A DNA stretch of 36,445 nt from Chryseobacterium potabilaquae (GCF_902728265.1 NZ_CACVBR010000039.1:1-36445); one strand, 5' to 3'. Positions 22,597 to 29,912 are shown, counted from the first letter of the stretch. Translations and numbers: made by a program. The notes: generated by a model not told the origin, from the sequence alone.

Positions 22597-22962
22597 TCAT
22601 TTTATCAAGACAATGATGATTGCTATTATGGCAGGGAGTGCTTGTACAAAAAATATTTTTTTTGATGCCGAAATAGCACCATAAACTCCTGCAATGATGA
22701 CGCATCCTAAAAAAAACAAAGAAATATTATATTGCCATTGAGGGTCTTTAATGAGCAGTGACCAAATCAATCCGGCTGATAAAAAACCATTATAAAGCCC
22801 TTGATTGGCCGCCAACCTTTTTGTGGGGGTAAACATTTCAGGAGGTAAGGCCGTTTTAAAAACTTTTTTTCCTTTTGTTTCCCAAGCAAACATTTCAAGC
22901 CATAAAATATAAAGATGTTCGATGGCTACTATAGCAATTACTATTTTTGCAATGATCTCCAT
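22597..22962 (-). CDS. DUF1304 membrane protein
   Basis: 121 aa with four predicted membrane helices (about 3-20, 52-68, 75-95, 100-120). Family features are IEHLYILWLEMFAW near the N-terminus and the loop LAANQGLYNGFLSAGLIWS, which I associate with DUF1304. It is an inner-membrane protein of unknown role. It starts 56 nt from the divergently read Crp/Fnr gene, which may regulate it. Confidence 0.85.
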   Translation of the reverse strand: MEIIAKIVIAIVAIEHLYILWLEMFAWETKGKKVFKTALPPEMFTPTKRLAANQGLYNGFLSAGLIWSLLIKDPQWQYNISLFFLGCVIIAGVYGAISASKKIFFVQALPAIIAIIIVLIK

Positions 22963-22978
22963 GATTTAATATTTTGTT

Positions 22979-23010
22979 TTTGTAAAACTAAAAAAATAAA
23001 CTTAAGTTTG
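22979..23010 (+). promoter_or_regulatory. Promoter of the Crp/Fnr-family gene
   Basis: TTTG (22979-22982), 20 nt, TAAGTTTG (23003-23010). The first ATG is only 8 nt after the -7 box, so the mRNA is leaderless or translation begins at the second ATG (23028). Confidence 0.7.
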
Positions 23011-23018
23011 GATACACA

Positions 23019-23600
23019 ATGGAAACAATGGAAATTTTTAAGGCACATTTGGCTAAATTTATTAGCGTAGATGAGCATGAACTCGCTTCAATATTTTCTT
23101 TTTTTGAGGTGTTAGAAGTAAAGAAAAAACAAAACTTGATGATAGGAGGAGAAGTATGCAGATTCATGTATTTTGTTGAAAAAGGTTGTCTTAGAAAGTT
23201 TTTTATTAATGAAAAAGGAATTGAACAAACCACAGAATTTGCTATAGAAAATTGGTGGATAACCGACACTTTTGCTTTTGAAAGACAAGCTATATCTGAA
23301 TTTAATATTCAATCCGTTGAAAAGTCAATGATTTTAGTGTTAAGTTTTCAATCTCAGGAAATGCTTCTTCAAAAGCATCCTACAATGGAAAGGTATTTTA
23401 GAATTATTTATCAACGGGCTTATGCTGCTTCTGAACGTAGAATTCGTTATCTGTATGAATATTCACGGGAAGAGCTTTATCACCATTTCAGTACACAGTA
23501 TCCTTGGTTTATTCAAAGAATTCCTCAATATTTAATTGCTTCATTTTTAGGATTTACTCCGGAATATTTAAGTGAAATCAGAGCAAAATTACGTTCTTAA
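23019..23600 (+). CDS. Crp/Fnr-family transcriptional regulator
   Basis: 193 aa. The N-terminal cyclic-nucleotide-binding-like beta roll covers about 10-115 (FFEVLEVKKKQNLMIGGEVC, FMYFVEKGCLRKF), the dimer helix about 120-150, and the C-terminal HTH about 160-190 (IPQYLIASFLGFTPEYLSEIR). Residues for cAMP binding are not obvious and there is no Fnr cysteine cluster, as in many Bacteroidota members with unknown effectors. The ATG at 23019 is just 8 nt behind the -7 box; the ATG at 23028 (MEIFKAHLAKF) is a plausible alternative start. It is followed at 66 nt by an AhpD-like gene on the same strand, and is divergent from DUF1304. Confidence 0.9.
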   Translation: METMEIFKAHLAKFISVDEHELASIFSFFEVLEVKKKQNLMIGGEVCRFMYFVEKGCLRKFFINEKGIEQTTEFAIENWWITDTFAFERQAISEFNIQSVEKSMILVLSFQSQEMLLQKHPTMERYFRIIYQRAYAASERRIRYLYEYSREELYHHFSTQYPWFIQRIPQYLIASFLGFTPEYLSEIRAKLRS

Positions 23601-23666
23601 ACTAGTTTAAGATTTTTTCAATATTCAATAGCGAATTTTGTACTAGAAATTTAAAACAAAATAAAT

Positions 23667-24110
23667 ATGAGTGCAAGATTTAATATGGCAACTGCCCATG
23701 CTACTGCTTACAAAGCAATGTTAGGACTAGAAGGATCTCTTCAGAATAGTTTTCTAAATCCTCTTCAGAAAGAATTATTAAAGATTAGAAGTTCACAAAT
23801 TAATGCTTGTGCTTTTTGTCTGGATATGCACACGAAAGATGCATTAAAATATGGAGAAACTCCCCAAAGAATTTTTCTTTTGAATGCCTGGAGAGAGGCA
23901 AAAGAATTGTATACCGAAGAAGAGCAAGTACTTTTAATGATGGCAGAGGAAATTACTTTGATTAACCAAAAAGGACTTTCCGAAGAAACGTACCAACAGG
24001 CGAAAAAATTTTTTGATGAAAGTCAGATTGCACAGATCATTATGGCAGTGGTAACGATCAATGCTTGGAATAGGATAGCTATTAGTACCCATTTACCGAT
24101 TGGCGGATAG
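23667..24110 (+). CDS. AhpD-like carboxymuconolactone decarboxylase family protein
   Basis: 147 aa, all-helical. The signature is NACAFCLDMH with C48, C51 and H55, the CxxC-xxx-H redox centre of AhpD-like alkylhydroperoxidases, so a thiol-dependent peroxide-reducing role is more likely than lactone decarboxylation. SSQINACAFCLDMHTKDA and INAWNRIAISTHLP are typical family segments. It lies behind the Crp/Fnr gene and probably belongs to its unit or regulon. A strong terminator follows. Confidence 0.9.
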   Translation: MSARFNMATAHATAYKAMLGLEGSLQNSFLNPLQKELLKIRSSQINACAFCLDMHTKDALKYGETPQRIFLLNAWREAKELYTEEEQVLLMMAEEITLINQKGLSEETYQQAKKFFDESQIAQIIMAVVTINAWNRIAISTHLPIGG

Positions 24111-24129
24111 TTTTTAAGTGTATTAATAA

Positions 24130-24166
24130 AAAATGGAGGTGTTTTAATAAAATACCTCCATTTTTT
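24130..24166. terminator. Strong bidirectional intrinsic terminator
   Basis: A 16-bp stem runs from AAAATGGAGGTGTTTT to its complement with one G-U pair and a 3-nt loop, ending in TTTTTT. It lies between two convergent genes and can serve both. Confidence 0.9.
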
Positions 24167-24170
24167 ATAC

Positions 24171-24923
24171 TTAGTTTTTCAATTCTTTTAGAATAGCCTC
24201 ACCTACACTTTTTGCAGATTGAGGATTTTGCCCGGTAATTACTCTCTGATCACTCACTACATGATTCTGCCAAAGTCCGGATTTTTCAAATTGTGCTCCT
24301 CTTTCTATTAGCTTGTCTTCCAAAAGAAAAGGAACAACGTTTGTTAATTTTACTTCAGATTCTTCTTCATTGGTGAAAGCATTGATTTTTTTACCATCAA
24401 CCAAATATTTACCGTTGCTAAGTTTAATATTGACTAAACCTGCCGGGCCATGGCAAACTCCTGCTACAATTCCATTGTTTTCATAAATTTTGGATGCAAT
24501 ACTTGCCAATTCTATATTATCTGCTAAGTCCCACATGGCTCCATGACCTCCTGCATAAAAGATAGCAGAATAATTGTCCGGATTGATTTGTGAAGGTTTT
24601 AAGGAGTGGTCAATTTTATTTTTATACTCTTTATTTTCCCAGAATTCCTTATTTACCGGATCTTTTAAATCAAATCCATCCACAGGAGGAGTTCCTCCTT
24701 TGGGGCTTACAAAATCAATTTCATAGCCGGCATGATAAAGAACTTCCCAAGGATGAGAAACTTCTCCCAGATAATATCCTGTATTTTCTCCTGTACTTCC
24801 TTTTTTATCGTGGCTGGTAACGACAAATAGAATTTTCTTTTTCATATTTTTATAGAGTTTGGTTTGTGCTTGTATTGATCCGATATTGAATAGAATAAGC
24901 AGTAAAAACAATATTTTTTTCAT
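24171..24923 (-). CDS. DJ-1/PfpI-family protein (type 1 glutamine amidotransferase-like)
   Basis: 250 aa with an N-terminal signal peptide (about 1-20, ending GSIQAQ). The nucleophile elbow is GVCHGPAGL with C157-H158, and YAGGHGAMWDL is the oxyanion/dimer motif. This matches the Hsp31/glyoxalase-III-like branch of the DJ-1 superfamily, which detoxifies methylglyoxal or repairs glycated molecules. The export signal is unusual for that branch; an internal ATG (residue 27, MKKKILFVVTSHDKK) would give a cytoplasmic form of the usual length. It is the third gene of the mdaB operon, 2 nt behind the monooxygenase gene. Confidence 0.88.
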   Translation of the reverse strand: MKKILFLLLILFNIGSIQAQTKLYKNMKKKILFVVTSHDKKGSTGENTGYYLGEVSHPWEVLYHAGYEIDFVSPKGGTPPVDGFDLKDPVNKEFWENKEYKNKIDHSLKPSQINPDNYSAIFYAGGHGAMWDLADNIELASIASKIYENNGIVAGVCHGPAGLVNIKLSNGKYLVDGKKINAFTNEEESEVKLTNVVPFLLEDKLIERGAQFEKSGLWQNHVVSDQRVITGQNPQSAKSVGEAILKELKN

Positions 24924-24925
24924 AT

Positions 24926-25213
24926 TTATAGAATGTGAGTTAAATAGATTTGAGGTTTTTCCTGTAACTTTTTATCCACTATTGTTCTGAAAGATTGTAT
25001 ATAAGGCTGTTGATTATGAATAGCTAATCCTTTTTCATTTTTCCAAATTTCGTAAAAAATAAATTGATTTTTATCTTCAATGCCTTGATGGAGAACATAT
25101 GATTCACAAGCTTCCTCTTTTCTCGTTTCTTTAACCATATTTTGAAGAATTATTAATACTTGATTTCTATATTCTTCTTTGGTTTTTATAATTGCAGTAA
25201 GGTAAATTTTCAT
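24926..25213 (-). CDS. YgiN-type quinol monooxygenase (ABM domain)
   Basis: 95 aa, a single antibiotic-biosynthesis-monooxygenase fold: ITAI-type first strand (MKIYLTAIIKTKEEYR), RKEEACESYVLHQGIEDKN and FIFYEIWKNEKGLAIHNQQP, then a closing helix. E. coli YgiN oxidises quinols and is encoded next to MdaB. Here its ATG overlaps the stop of the MdaB-like gene (ATGA), so the two are translationally coupled and probably form the same quinone/quinol redox pair. It is also followed closely by a DJ-1 gene. Confidence 0.88.
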   Translation of the reverse strand: MKIYLTAIIKTKEEYRNQVLIILQNMVKETRKEEACESYVLHQGIEDKNQFIFYEIWKNEKGLAIHNQQPYIQSFRTIVDKKLQEKPQIYLTHIL

Positions 25214-25827
25214 TCGGTTAATTGTGGTTTTAATTCTTTTTCAAAAATATTTTTAAGATGTTGTTTATATAATTTCATATCACGATCTACATTAGCATTT
25301 TTTTCTACATCATGAAAATGAAAACTTTCCATTTTTTCTAAAGAAACAAAAGCATTCATTTTATGGAATCCAAATAATACACCATTATCTACGCTTGTCT
25401 CGTTGAAAAACTCACCGGGAATAGTAAATGCGGTTGATGGAGCGTTCCAGCTCGTAGTAACCATATATTTCCTTCCTCCAAGCATTCCACCCGTTCCATA
25501 ATTGATTTTTGGATTTTCAGAACTTCTTCCATCACTCGAATAAATACCTTTGGCATGACCTGCGGTGAAAACTTCATCAATATATTTTTTAAAACCATTG
25601 GGTAATTGAAACCACCAAATGGGAGTATGGTAAATAATGTAATCTGCCCATACGAATTTTTGAACCTCTTCATTTTTATCATAATTTTCACTCACATGGG
25701 TTATTTTTATATCAAAATTACCCAATGTTTTAAGGGCTTCGAGTGTATTTTCTGCAATAGTTTGATTATATCTTCCACCAGAATGTCCAAAACTTTGTCC
25801 TCCATTAATAATTAATACTTTTTTCAT
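25210..25827 (-). CDS. mdaB: MdaB-like NAD(P)H quinone oxidoreductase
   Basis: 205 aa from the ATG at 25827 (MKKVLIINGGQSFGHSGGRY); the frame is open 29 codons upstream, but that part is AT-rich, covers the divergent promoters and does not look like protein. It has a flavodoxin fold with the FAD-binding loop after the first strand, YHTPIWWFQLPNGFKKYIDE as the second nucleotide contact, and TTSWNAPSTAF near the active site. MdaB reduces quinones by two electrons and protects against oxidative stress. First gene of a three-gene operon (MdaB, YgiN-like, DJ-1), divergent from a LysR gene that probably controls it. Confidence 0.9.
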   Translation of the reverse strand: MKKVLIINGGQSFGHSGGRYNQTIAENTLEALKTLGNFDIKITHVSENYDKNEEVQKFVWADYIIYHTPIWWFQLPNGFKKYIDEVFTAGHAKGIYSSDGRSSENPKINYGTGGMLGGRKYMVTTSWNAPSTAFTIPGEFFNETSVDNGVLFGFHKMNAFVSLEKMESFHFHDVEKNANVDRDMKLYKQHLKNIFEKELKPQLTE

Positions 25828-25856
25828 TGTTTTATGATTGTTTACATTGTATGAGA

Positions 25857-25864
25857 CAAAGTTA
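25857..25864 (-). promoter_or_regulatory. -7 box of the mdaB operon
   Basis: TAACTTTG on the minus strand, 29 nt before the mdaB ATG. No -33 TTG is clear at the right distance, which would fit a promoter needing LysR activation. Confidence 0.5.
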
Positions 25865-25873
25865 TGTTGGATT

Positions 25874-25911
25874 TTTGTATAATAAAAATAATATAATTTA
25901 TACATTTGTAT
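25874..25911 (+). promoter_or_regulatory. Promoter and dyad of the LysR gene
   Basis: TTTG (25874-25877), 23 nt, TACATTTG (25901-25908), then 22 nt to the ATG. The -7 box lies in a dyad ATACA-TT-TGTAT (25900-25911), a likely regulator contact in this divergent control region. Confidence 0.6.
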
Positions 25912-25930
25912 CATAATTATAATAGTTTAA

Positions 25931-26839
25931 ATGATGGTTAATTTAGAATGGTACCGAACTTTTAAGGCAATTTATAAAACCGGAACATTGACCGGGGCTG
26001 CCGATTCTTTATTTATTTCACAACCGGGCGTGAGCTTGCATTTAAATTCTTTGGAAGCATATGTAGGATATAAATTATTTGACAGAACGGGGCGGAAGAT
26101 GATTCCAACCGAAAGAGGAAAGGTACTATTCAATGCGGTATCAGAACCATTGACAAAATTGGAAGATGTGGAGAAAAACTTTCAAAAGTCTACTGAAAAA
26201 CATACTCCAACAATTAGTGTAGGAATGTGTTTCGAAACTTTCCAAACCACATTGGAACAATATGTTTCCACGTTACCTTTTAATCTCATTATTAGCTTTG
26301 GAGAATATCCTGAGATGCTGGATCAACTGGATAAAGGAATTTTGGATTTAATTATTACTCCTAAAAAAGGAACCTCTCCAAATATTGAACATGAAGCATT
26401 TTCTTCGGAACAAATTATTTTAGTAGGGGGTAAAGATATTGATACAAAGAGTTTTGAGAAAGTGTTAAAGTCGAAAGGAGCTGGATATATTGAAGAATGG
26501 TTAAAACAAGAAAAATGGTATGGAACAACAGGTGATATGGAGCATCTTTTTCAATTTTGGATTTTGAACTTTGGTCATAAACCTAATTTTCGTCCCAATT
26601 ATATTGTTCCTAATCTCAATTCTATTATTCGTTGTCTGAAAGGAGGATCGGGATTATCTGTTGTTCCTGATTTTTTATGTAAAAATGAAATTGAGAATGG
26701 AGAAATAAAGTTAATATGGGAAGGAGAGAAAAGGTTAGAAAATACATTGTATTTTGGCTGCCGAAAAAAGACCAATTATCAGAATGAAATTAACCATATC
26801 AAAGATCTGTTTAGGAAGGTAATGAGTAAAAATAAATAG
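25931..26839 (+). CDS. LysR-family transcriptional regulator
   Basis: 302 aa. N-terminal winged HTH (about 3-62: LEWYRTFKAIYKTGTLTGAA, SQPGVSLHLNSLEAYVGYKLF), linker helix, then a periplasmic-binding-protein-like effector domain (about 90-295). Length and layout are typical. It is divergent from the mdaB-ygiN-DJ-1 operon with 103 nt between the start codons, the classic arrangement for a LysR regulator of the neighbouring genes and of itself; quinones or oxidants are plausible effectors, by inference. Codons 1-2 are both ATG; either could be used. Confidence 0.93.
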   Translation: MMVNLEWYRTFKAIYKTGTLTGAADSLFISQPGVSLHLNSLEAYVGYKLFDRTGRKMIPTERGKVLFNAVSEPLTKLEDVEKNFQKSTEKHTPTISVGMCFETFQTTLEQYVSTLPFNLIISFGEYPEMLDQLDKGILDLIITPKKGTSPNIEHEAFSSEQIILVGGKDIDTKSFEKVLKSKGAGYIEEWLKQEKWYGTTGDMEHLFQFWILNFGHKPNFRPNYIVPNLNSIIRCLKGGSGLSVVPDFLCKNEIENGEIKLIWEGEKRLENTLYFGCRKKTNYQNEINHIKDLFRKVMSKNK

Positions 26840-26855
26840 GGGGAAATTATAGGTT

Positions 26856-27302
26856 TTATTTTAAGCTCATATGGATGATTGGGTAATCTTTTCCGGAACC
26901 ATCTTTTTCTGATCTACCTATTGGTTTGAATCCCATCTTCTCGTAAAACCTAATTGCTTGAGGATTCTGTTCATTGACATCCACTTGGGTTAATCCTGTT
27001 TTCTCTTTCATAAATTGAAATAATTTTTTACCCAAACCTTTTCCGCGAACATTGTCGTGAACAAAGAGCATTTCTAGATTTCCTTCAACAACGGATGCGA
27101 AGCCTTTTGCTTCATTGTCTTGAAAAATAATATAGACTTTCATATGGGGAAGATAATCTTTCGGAATAATTTCTTTAAAATAATGAAAATCTTCTTTTGA
27201 AAGAAAATGATGAGTTGCTTTTACGGCAGATTCCCATATTTCCATTATTTTGGGATAATCTTCTGACGTTGCTATTCTGATTTGTAATAAAATATCTTTC
27301 AT
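26856..27302 (-). CDS. GNAT N-acetyltransferase, YjaB-like
   Basis: 148 aa single GNAT domain. Acetyl-CoA-binding motif A is VRGKGLGKKLFQFM, after the strand LEMLFVHDNV; the C-terminal NEQNPQAIRFYEKMGF is typical. The start WESAVKATHHFLSKED and the end GRSEKDGSGKDYPIIHM match E. coli YjaB as I remember it, whose substrate is unknown. It converges with the LysR gene and is divergent from the aldo/keto reductase. A promoter TTG-17 nt-TATTTTTG ends 5 nt before its ATG, implying a leaderless mRNA. Confidence 0.88.
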   Translation of the reverse strand: MKDILLQIRIATSEDYPKIMEIWESAVKATHHFLSKEDFHYFKEIIPKDYLPHMKVYIIFQDNEAKGFASVVEGNLEMLFVHDNVRGKGLGKKLFQFMKEKTGLTQVDVNEQNPQAIRFYEKMGFKPIGRSEKDGSGKDYPIIHMSLK

Positions 27303-27307
27303 TTTTA

Positions 27308-27335
27308 CAAAAATAGAAAATTAGAAAATATCAAT
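27308..27335 (-). promoter_or_regulatory. Promoter of the GNAT gene, leaderless geometry
   Basis: On the minus strand TTG (27335-27333), 17 nt, TATTTTTG (27315-27308), then 5 nt and the ATG. A start about 5-7 nt after the -7 box would coincide with the start codon. Confidence 0.55.
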
Positions 27336-27428
27336 TATAAAGTTTTATATTTAGTAAAATGGATAGGTTCGAAATTCAATTTTTTATTGCAAATTTGTTT
27401 GCCTTTAGAGGTAATTAAAACAAAGTTT

Positions 27429-28304
27429 ATGAAAGAGAAAACATATGCAGGGCAACCTGTTATTACATTAAATAATGGTATTACGATCCCAGCTTTGGGT
27501 TTTGGAGTATGGCAAGTAGAAGATTTAAAGGAATGTGAAAATGCCGTTACCAAAGCTATTGAAGTAGGATATAGAATGATTGATACAGCATCTATTTACC
27601 TTAATGAGACAGCAGTAGGAAATGCTGTGAACAATAGTGGAGTAGGGAGAGACTCTTTATTTATTACTTCAAAGTTATGGGTTCAGGATCACGGATATGA
27701 AAAAGCAAAAAGTGCTTTTCAAAGAACACTGGATCGGCTACAGATGGATTACTTGGATATGTATCTTATTCACTGGCCTTTTGGAGATTTCCTTGGAGGT
27801 TGGAAAGCGTTGGAAGAGTTGTATCATGAAGGAAGAATTAAAGTCATTGGGGTTTGTAATTTTACGGTGGAAAAAATGGAAGAGTTAAAAGCAAATTCCA
27901 ATATAATTCCGGTTATTAATCAGATTGAATTGCATCCTCTTTTTCAGCAAAAAGAACTTCAGGTTTACAACAAAAAAAACAATATTATTACTCAGCCTTG
28001 GAGTCCTCTTGGAAACGGAAATGCCGGTCTTTTAGATCATGAAAAATTAAGAACAATAGCCGTAAAATATCATAAAACAGTCGCACAGGTAATTTTAAGA
28101 TGGCATTTGCAAGAAGGATTTTGTGTGATCCCTAAATCCGTAACACCATCCAGAATCGAAGAAAATTTTAACGTGTTTGATTTTGAGTTGACAGAAAGCG
28201 AAATGAATGTGGTGCGCTCTTTAAATACAGAGAATCGGCTCTTCTTTGATCCCAAAGATCCTGCATGGGAAAAGAAAATGTTGAATACAATAGCTGATAT
28301 TTAG
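27429..28304 (+). CDS. Aldo/keto reductase
   Basis: 291 aa from the ATG at 27429; an upstream TTG frame adds 14 unlikely residues. TIM-barrel NADPH oxidoreductase of the 2,5-diketo-D-gluconate reductase type. Catalytic tetrad: D52 (IDTASIY), Y57, K82 (ITSKLW) and H115 (LIHWPFG). Cofactor motif near the C-terminus: VIPKSVTPSRIEENFNVFDF. Such enzymes reduce aldehydes and ketones; the substrate is not predictable. It is the last gene before the sparse 28.3-29.1 kb region. Confidence 0.92.
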   Translation: MKEKTYAGQPVITLNNGITIPALGFGVWQVEDLKECENAVTKAIEVGYRMIDTASIYLNETAVGNAVNNSGVGRDSLFITSKLWVQDHGYEKAKSAFQRTLDRLQMDYLDMYLIHWPFGDFLGGWKALEELYHEGRIKVIGVCNFTVEKMEELKANSNIIPVINQIELHPLFQQKELQVYNKKNNIITQPWSPLGNGNAGLLDHEKLRTIAVKYHKTVAQVILRWHLQEGFCVIPKSVTPSRIEENFNVFDFELTESEMNVVRSLNTENRLFFDPKDPAWEKKMLNTIADI

Positions 28305-28326
28305 GATATATAATTTGTAAAACAAT

Positions 28327-28393
28327 ATAACCTGAATTCGGAATAAGATTGTTATGGTTTATTGATAGCTTTCTTATCCTGAGCTCAGGTTAT
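28327..28393. repeat. Imperfect inverted repeat after the aldo/keto reductase
   Basis: Outer arms ATAACCTGA / TCAGGTTAT (9 bp) and inner arms ATAAGA / TCTTAT (6 bp) are separated by a 7-nt internal loop, with a 23-nt apical loop. The right arm contains the palindrome CCTGAGCTCAGG. There is no T-run behind it, so it is not a classical terminator; it may act as a weak one or protect the 3' end. Confidence 0.5.
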
Positions 28394-28594
28394 TATATAT
28401 TAATCTGTACAGGAACTACTCTTTATAACTTTTTAGGAAGAGCTTTAAAAAATGTTACTAAAAACACTCGTCTAAACGTATTATTTTAAAATCAATTTCA
28501 TTCTTGTAAAATTATCATTAAAGTGAAGTTTTGTAATCTTTAATATAATTATATGTAATTTTTTTATGTCATTTGTGTATTTTTAATATTAAAT

Positions 28595-28627
28595 TTTGGT
28601 AGTTGTAAATTTTATTATATACATTTG
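28595..28627 (+). promoter_or_regulatory. Promoter of the small ORF
   Basis: TTTG (28595-28598), 21 nt, TACATTTG (28620-28627): full consensus. Start is expected near 28633, about 23 nt before the ATG at 28656. Confidence 0.65.
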
Positions 28628-28655
28628 CAATACACTAATGATAAAAACACACACA

Positions 28656-28775
28656 ATGAATGCTATAACCCTTTTAAATCCCAAGGATTTTGCTAAATTA
28701 CCTAGCGTTTATTCTTCTTTTGATAGAATTATGATTCTAATACCTATTTCTAGTAGTTTCTATTCAGAAAATTAA
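28656..28775 (+). CDS. Small 39-aa ORF behind a strong promoter
   Basis: 39 codons beginning MNAITLLNPKDFAKLP, with a hydrophobic stretch RIMILIPISSSF near the end and closing SFYSEN. The evidence for it is context: a consensus promoter 28 nt upstream, an ATG, and a stop codon placed exactly in the loop of a perfect 9-bp hairpin (28761-28784). It has no known family. It could be a small secreted or membrane-active peptide, a leader peptide of a longer transcript reaching the lipoprotein gene at 29092, or a non-functional frame. Confidence 0.4.
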   Translation: MNAITLLNPKDFAKLPSVYSSFDRIMILIPISSSFYSEN

Positions 28776-28784
28776 TTCTGAATA
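28761..28784 (+). other. Hairpin enclosing the stop codon of the small ORF
   Basis: TATTCAGAA / TTCTGAATA, 9 bp perfect, loop AATTAA containing the TAA stop. No T-run follows, so it does not look like an ordinary terminator. AT-rich and of modest stability. Confidence 0.5.
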
Positions 28785-29091
28785 AATTATAATATTCTAC
28801 TCATTGATATAAAATTGACTTTATCCACTTTTCTACTGTTTTTTTAAATCAAACAGATTTAATCTATTCAATTGGGAATAAACTCAAAATTGTTTAGAAG
28901 TAAAGTTGAGTATTCTATATTACTTATTCGATTTTTCATCCACACTTATAGTCGACTTCATCCTTTCTAATGAATGATAGAAAGTTTGTCTCAATATTCA
29001 TTATTAAAATGAAGGTACCTTTTTGTGGCTAATAATAAACGGGCTAATAACCACACATTATTTATTTTATACTAATTTAAAAAAATTACAA
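28776..29091. other. Gene-less stretch before the lipoprotein gene
   Basis: About 310 nt of AT-rich sequence. Near its end are a TTTG (28985-28988) and an imperfect -7-like TACCTTTTTG (29016-29025), and two copies of GGCTAATAA (29027-29035 and 29042-29050) between GTGG and CCAC. No gene is supported. Confidence 0.5.
29025..29054 (+). repeat. GGCTAATAA direct repeat with GTGG/CCAC ends
   Basis: Two exact 9-nt copies with a 15-nt period, bounded by GTGG and CCAC, 38 nt upstream of the lipoprotein ATG and just behind an imperfect promoter. It could be a binding site or 5' UTR structure; length is too short to be sure. Confidence 0.35.
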
Positions 29092-29865
29092 ATGAAAAAT
29101 TTATTTCTTGGATTTATAGCTTTAGCAATAACAGTAAGCTGTAATTCTTCAAACGACGACATTGCTACTCCTACTAGGCCTATTGTTGTAGACAACAGTC
29201 CGATACTCCCTAACAAGGTTTTTGTACAAGGAACAGATATAGATCCCTATAATTTAACGTATTCGTATGTGGGAACTAAGCTAAAAGAAATTGTTCGTCA
29301 TGATGGTGTGAAATATTCTTATACTTATAGTGGTAATAATATTACTAAAGAAATATGGACTATAAACGGAGTAGTTAGAATGATAAAAGAATTTTCATAT
29401 ACATCAAGCGGGATGATTACCTCTGTAAAAGTTACTAATAATTTGGTCTCTCCTGCCGTAGTTTATACTCAAAATATAGAAATTGTGGATAATAGTCATA
29501 TAAGATATGATGAATATGATCCTCAAGATGGAACTGTACTGTATAAAGTTGATGCTTATTTTGATAATCTAGGAAATAGAATTAAAAGCGTATATAATAA
29601 TTCTCTAACCGAGGCGTCCAGTTTCGATCTTAAAATGAATCCTTTTAACAATATTACAGGATATAAAGCTCTTAATATGGTTCAACGGAATATTGGAGGA
29701 ATCATTGGAGAAGGTTTAGCAGGAAGTAATAATATTTTAAAAAGTGGAAGTAATTTTACGTGTACTAATAGTTATTATACTTCTGATAAGTACCCATATG
29801 CCACACAATCAAACAACAATGGTAAATCAATAACAACAAAATATTACTATAATAGAGTTGAATAA
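29092..29865 (+). CDS. Lipoprotein with YD-like repeat strands
   Basis: 257 aa from the ATG at 29092, which starts a lipoprotein signal (MKNLFLGFIALAITVSC, lipidated Cys17, followed by NSSNDD, a Bacteroidota-type +2 region that may allow export to the surface). The frame is open 23 codons upstream with no protein-like character. The mature part is beta-rich with short repeats of the kind seen in YD/RHS-like lipoproteins (YSYTYSGNNITKEIW, VDAYFDNLGNRIKSVYNN). Such proteins are common and uncharacterised in Flavobacteriia. Neighbours give no clear clue; the region looks like accessory DNA. Confidence 0.75.
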   Translation: MKNLFLGFIALAITVSCNSSNDDIATPTRPIVVDNSPILPNKVFVQGTDIDPYNLTYSYVGTKLKEIVRHDGVKYSYTYSGNNITKEIWTINGVVRMIKEFSYTSSGMITSVKVTNNLVSPAVVYTQNIEIVDNSHIRYDEYDPQDGTVLYKVDAYFDNLGNRIKSVYNNSLTEASSFDLKMNPFNNITGYKALNMVQRNIGGIIGEGLAGSNNILKSGSNFTCTNSYYTSDKYPYATQSNNNGKSITTKYYYNRVE

Positions 29866-29879
29866 ATAAAAAGTGTAAT

Positions 29880-29912
29880 AGAGAAGTAAAAGATTCTCAT
29901 TTTTACCTCTCT
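29880..29912 (+). terminator. Hairpin after the lipoprotein gene
   Basis: AGAGAAGTAAAA / TTTTACCTCTCT, 12 positions with one mismatch on the plus strand (a G-U pair on the minus strand), 9-nt loop, 14 nt after the stop codon. Only TATTTG follows, so termination here may be partial; a stronger terminator lies 70 nt further. Confidence 0.45.

Larger units (their letters stand above)
28305..28655. other. Gene-poor stretch with an imperfect long inverted repeat
   Basis: Behind the aldo/keto reductase lies a 67-nt imperfect inverted repeat (28327-28393), then about 200 nt of AT-rich sequence without any gene I can support, then the promoter of the small ORF at 28656. I see no RNA gene and no mobile-element end. 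Confidence 0.5.

Noticed and set aside
25389..25691. 100-codon frame overlapping the mdaB gene on the same strand
   Set aside because: A shadow of the mdaB coding sequence in another frame; mdaB has clear family motifs and this does not.
25828..25914. 29-codon N-terminal extension of the MdaB-like protein
   Set aside because: It runs through the divergent promoter region, and the flavodoxin fold starts right at the ATG at 25827.
28305..29091. Insertion sequence or tRNA-linked attachment site in the sparse region
   Set aside because: No transposase or integrase frame, no tRNA and no matching direct repeats at the borders were seen.
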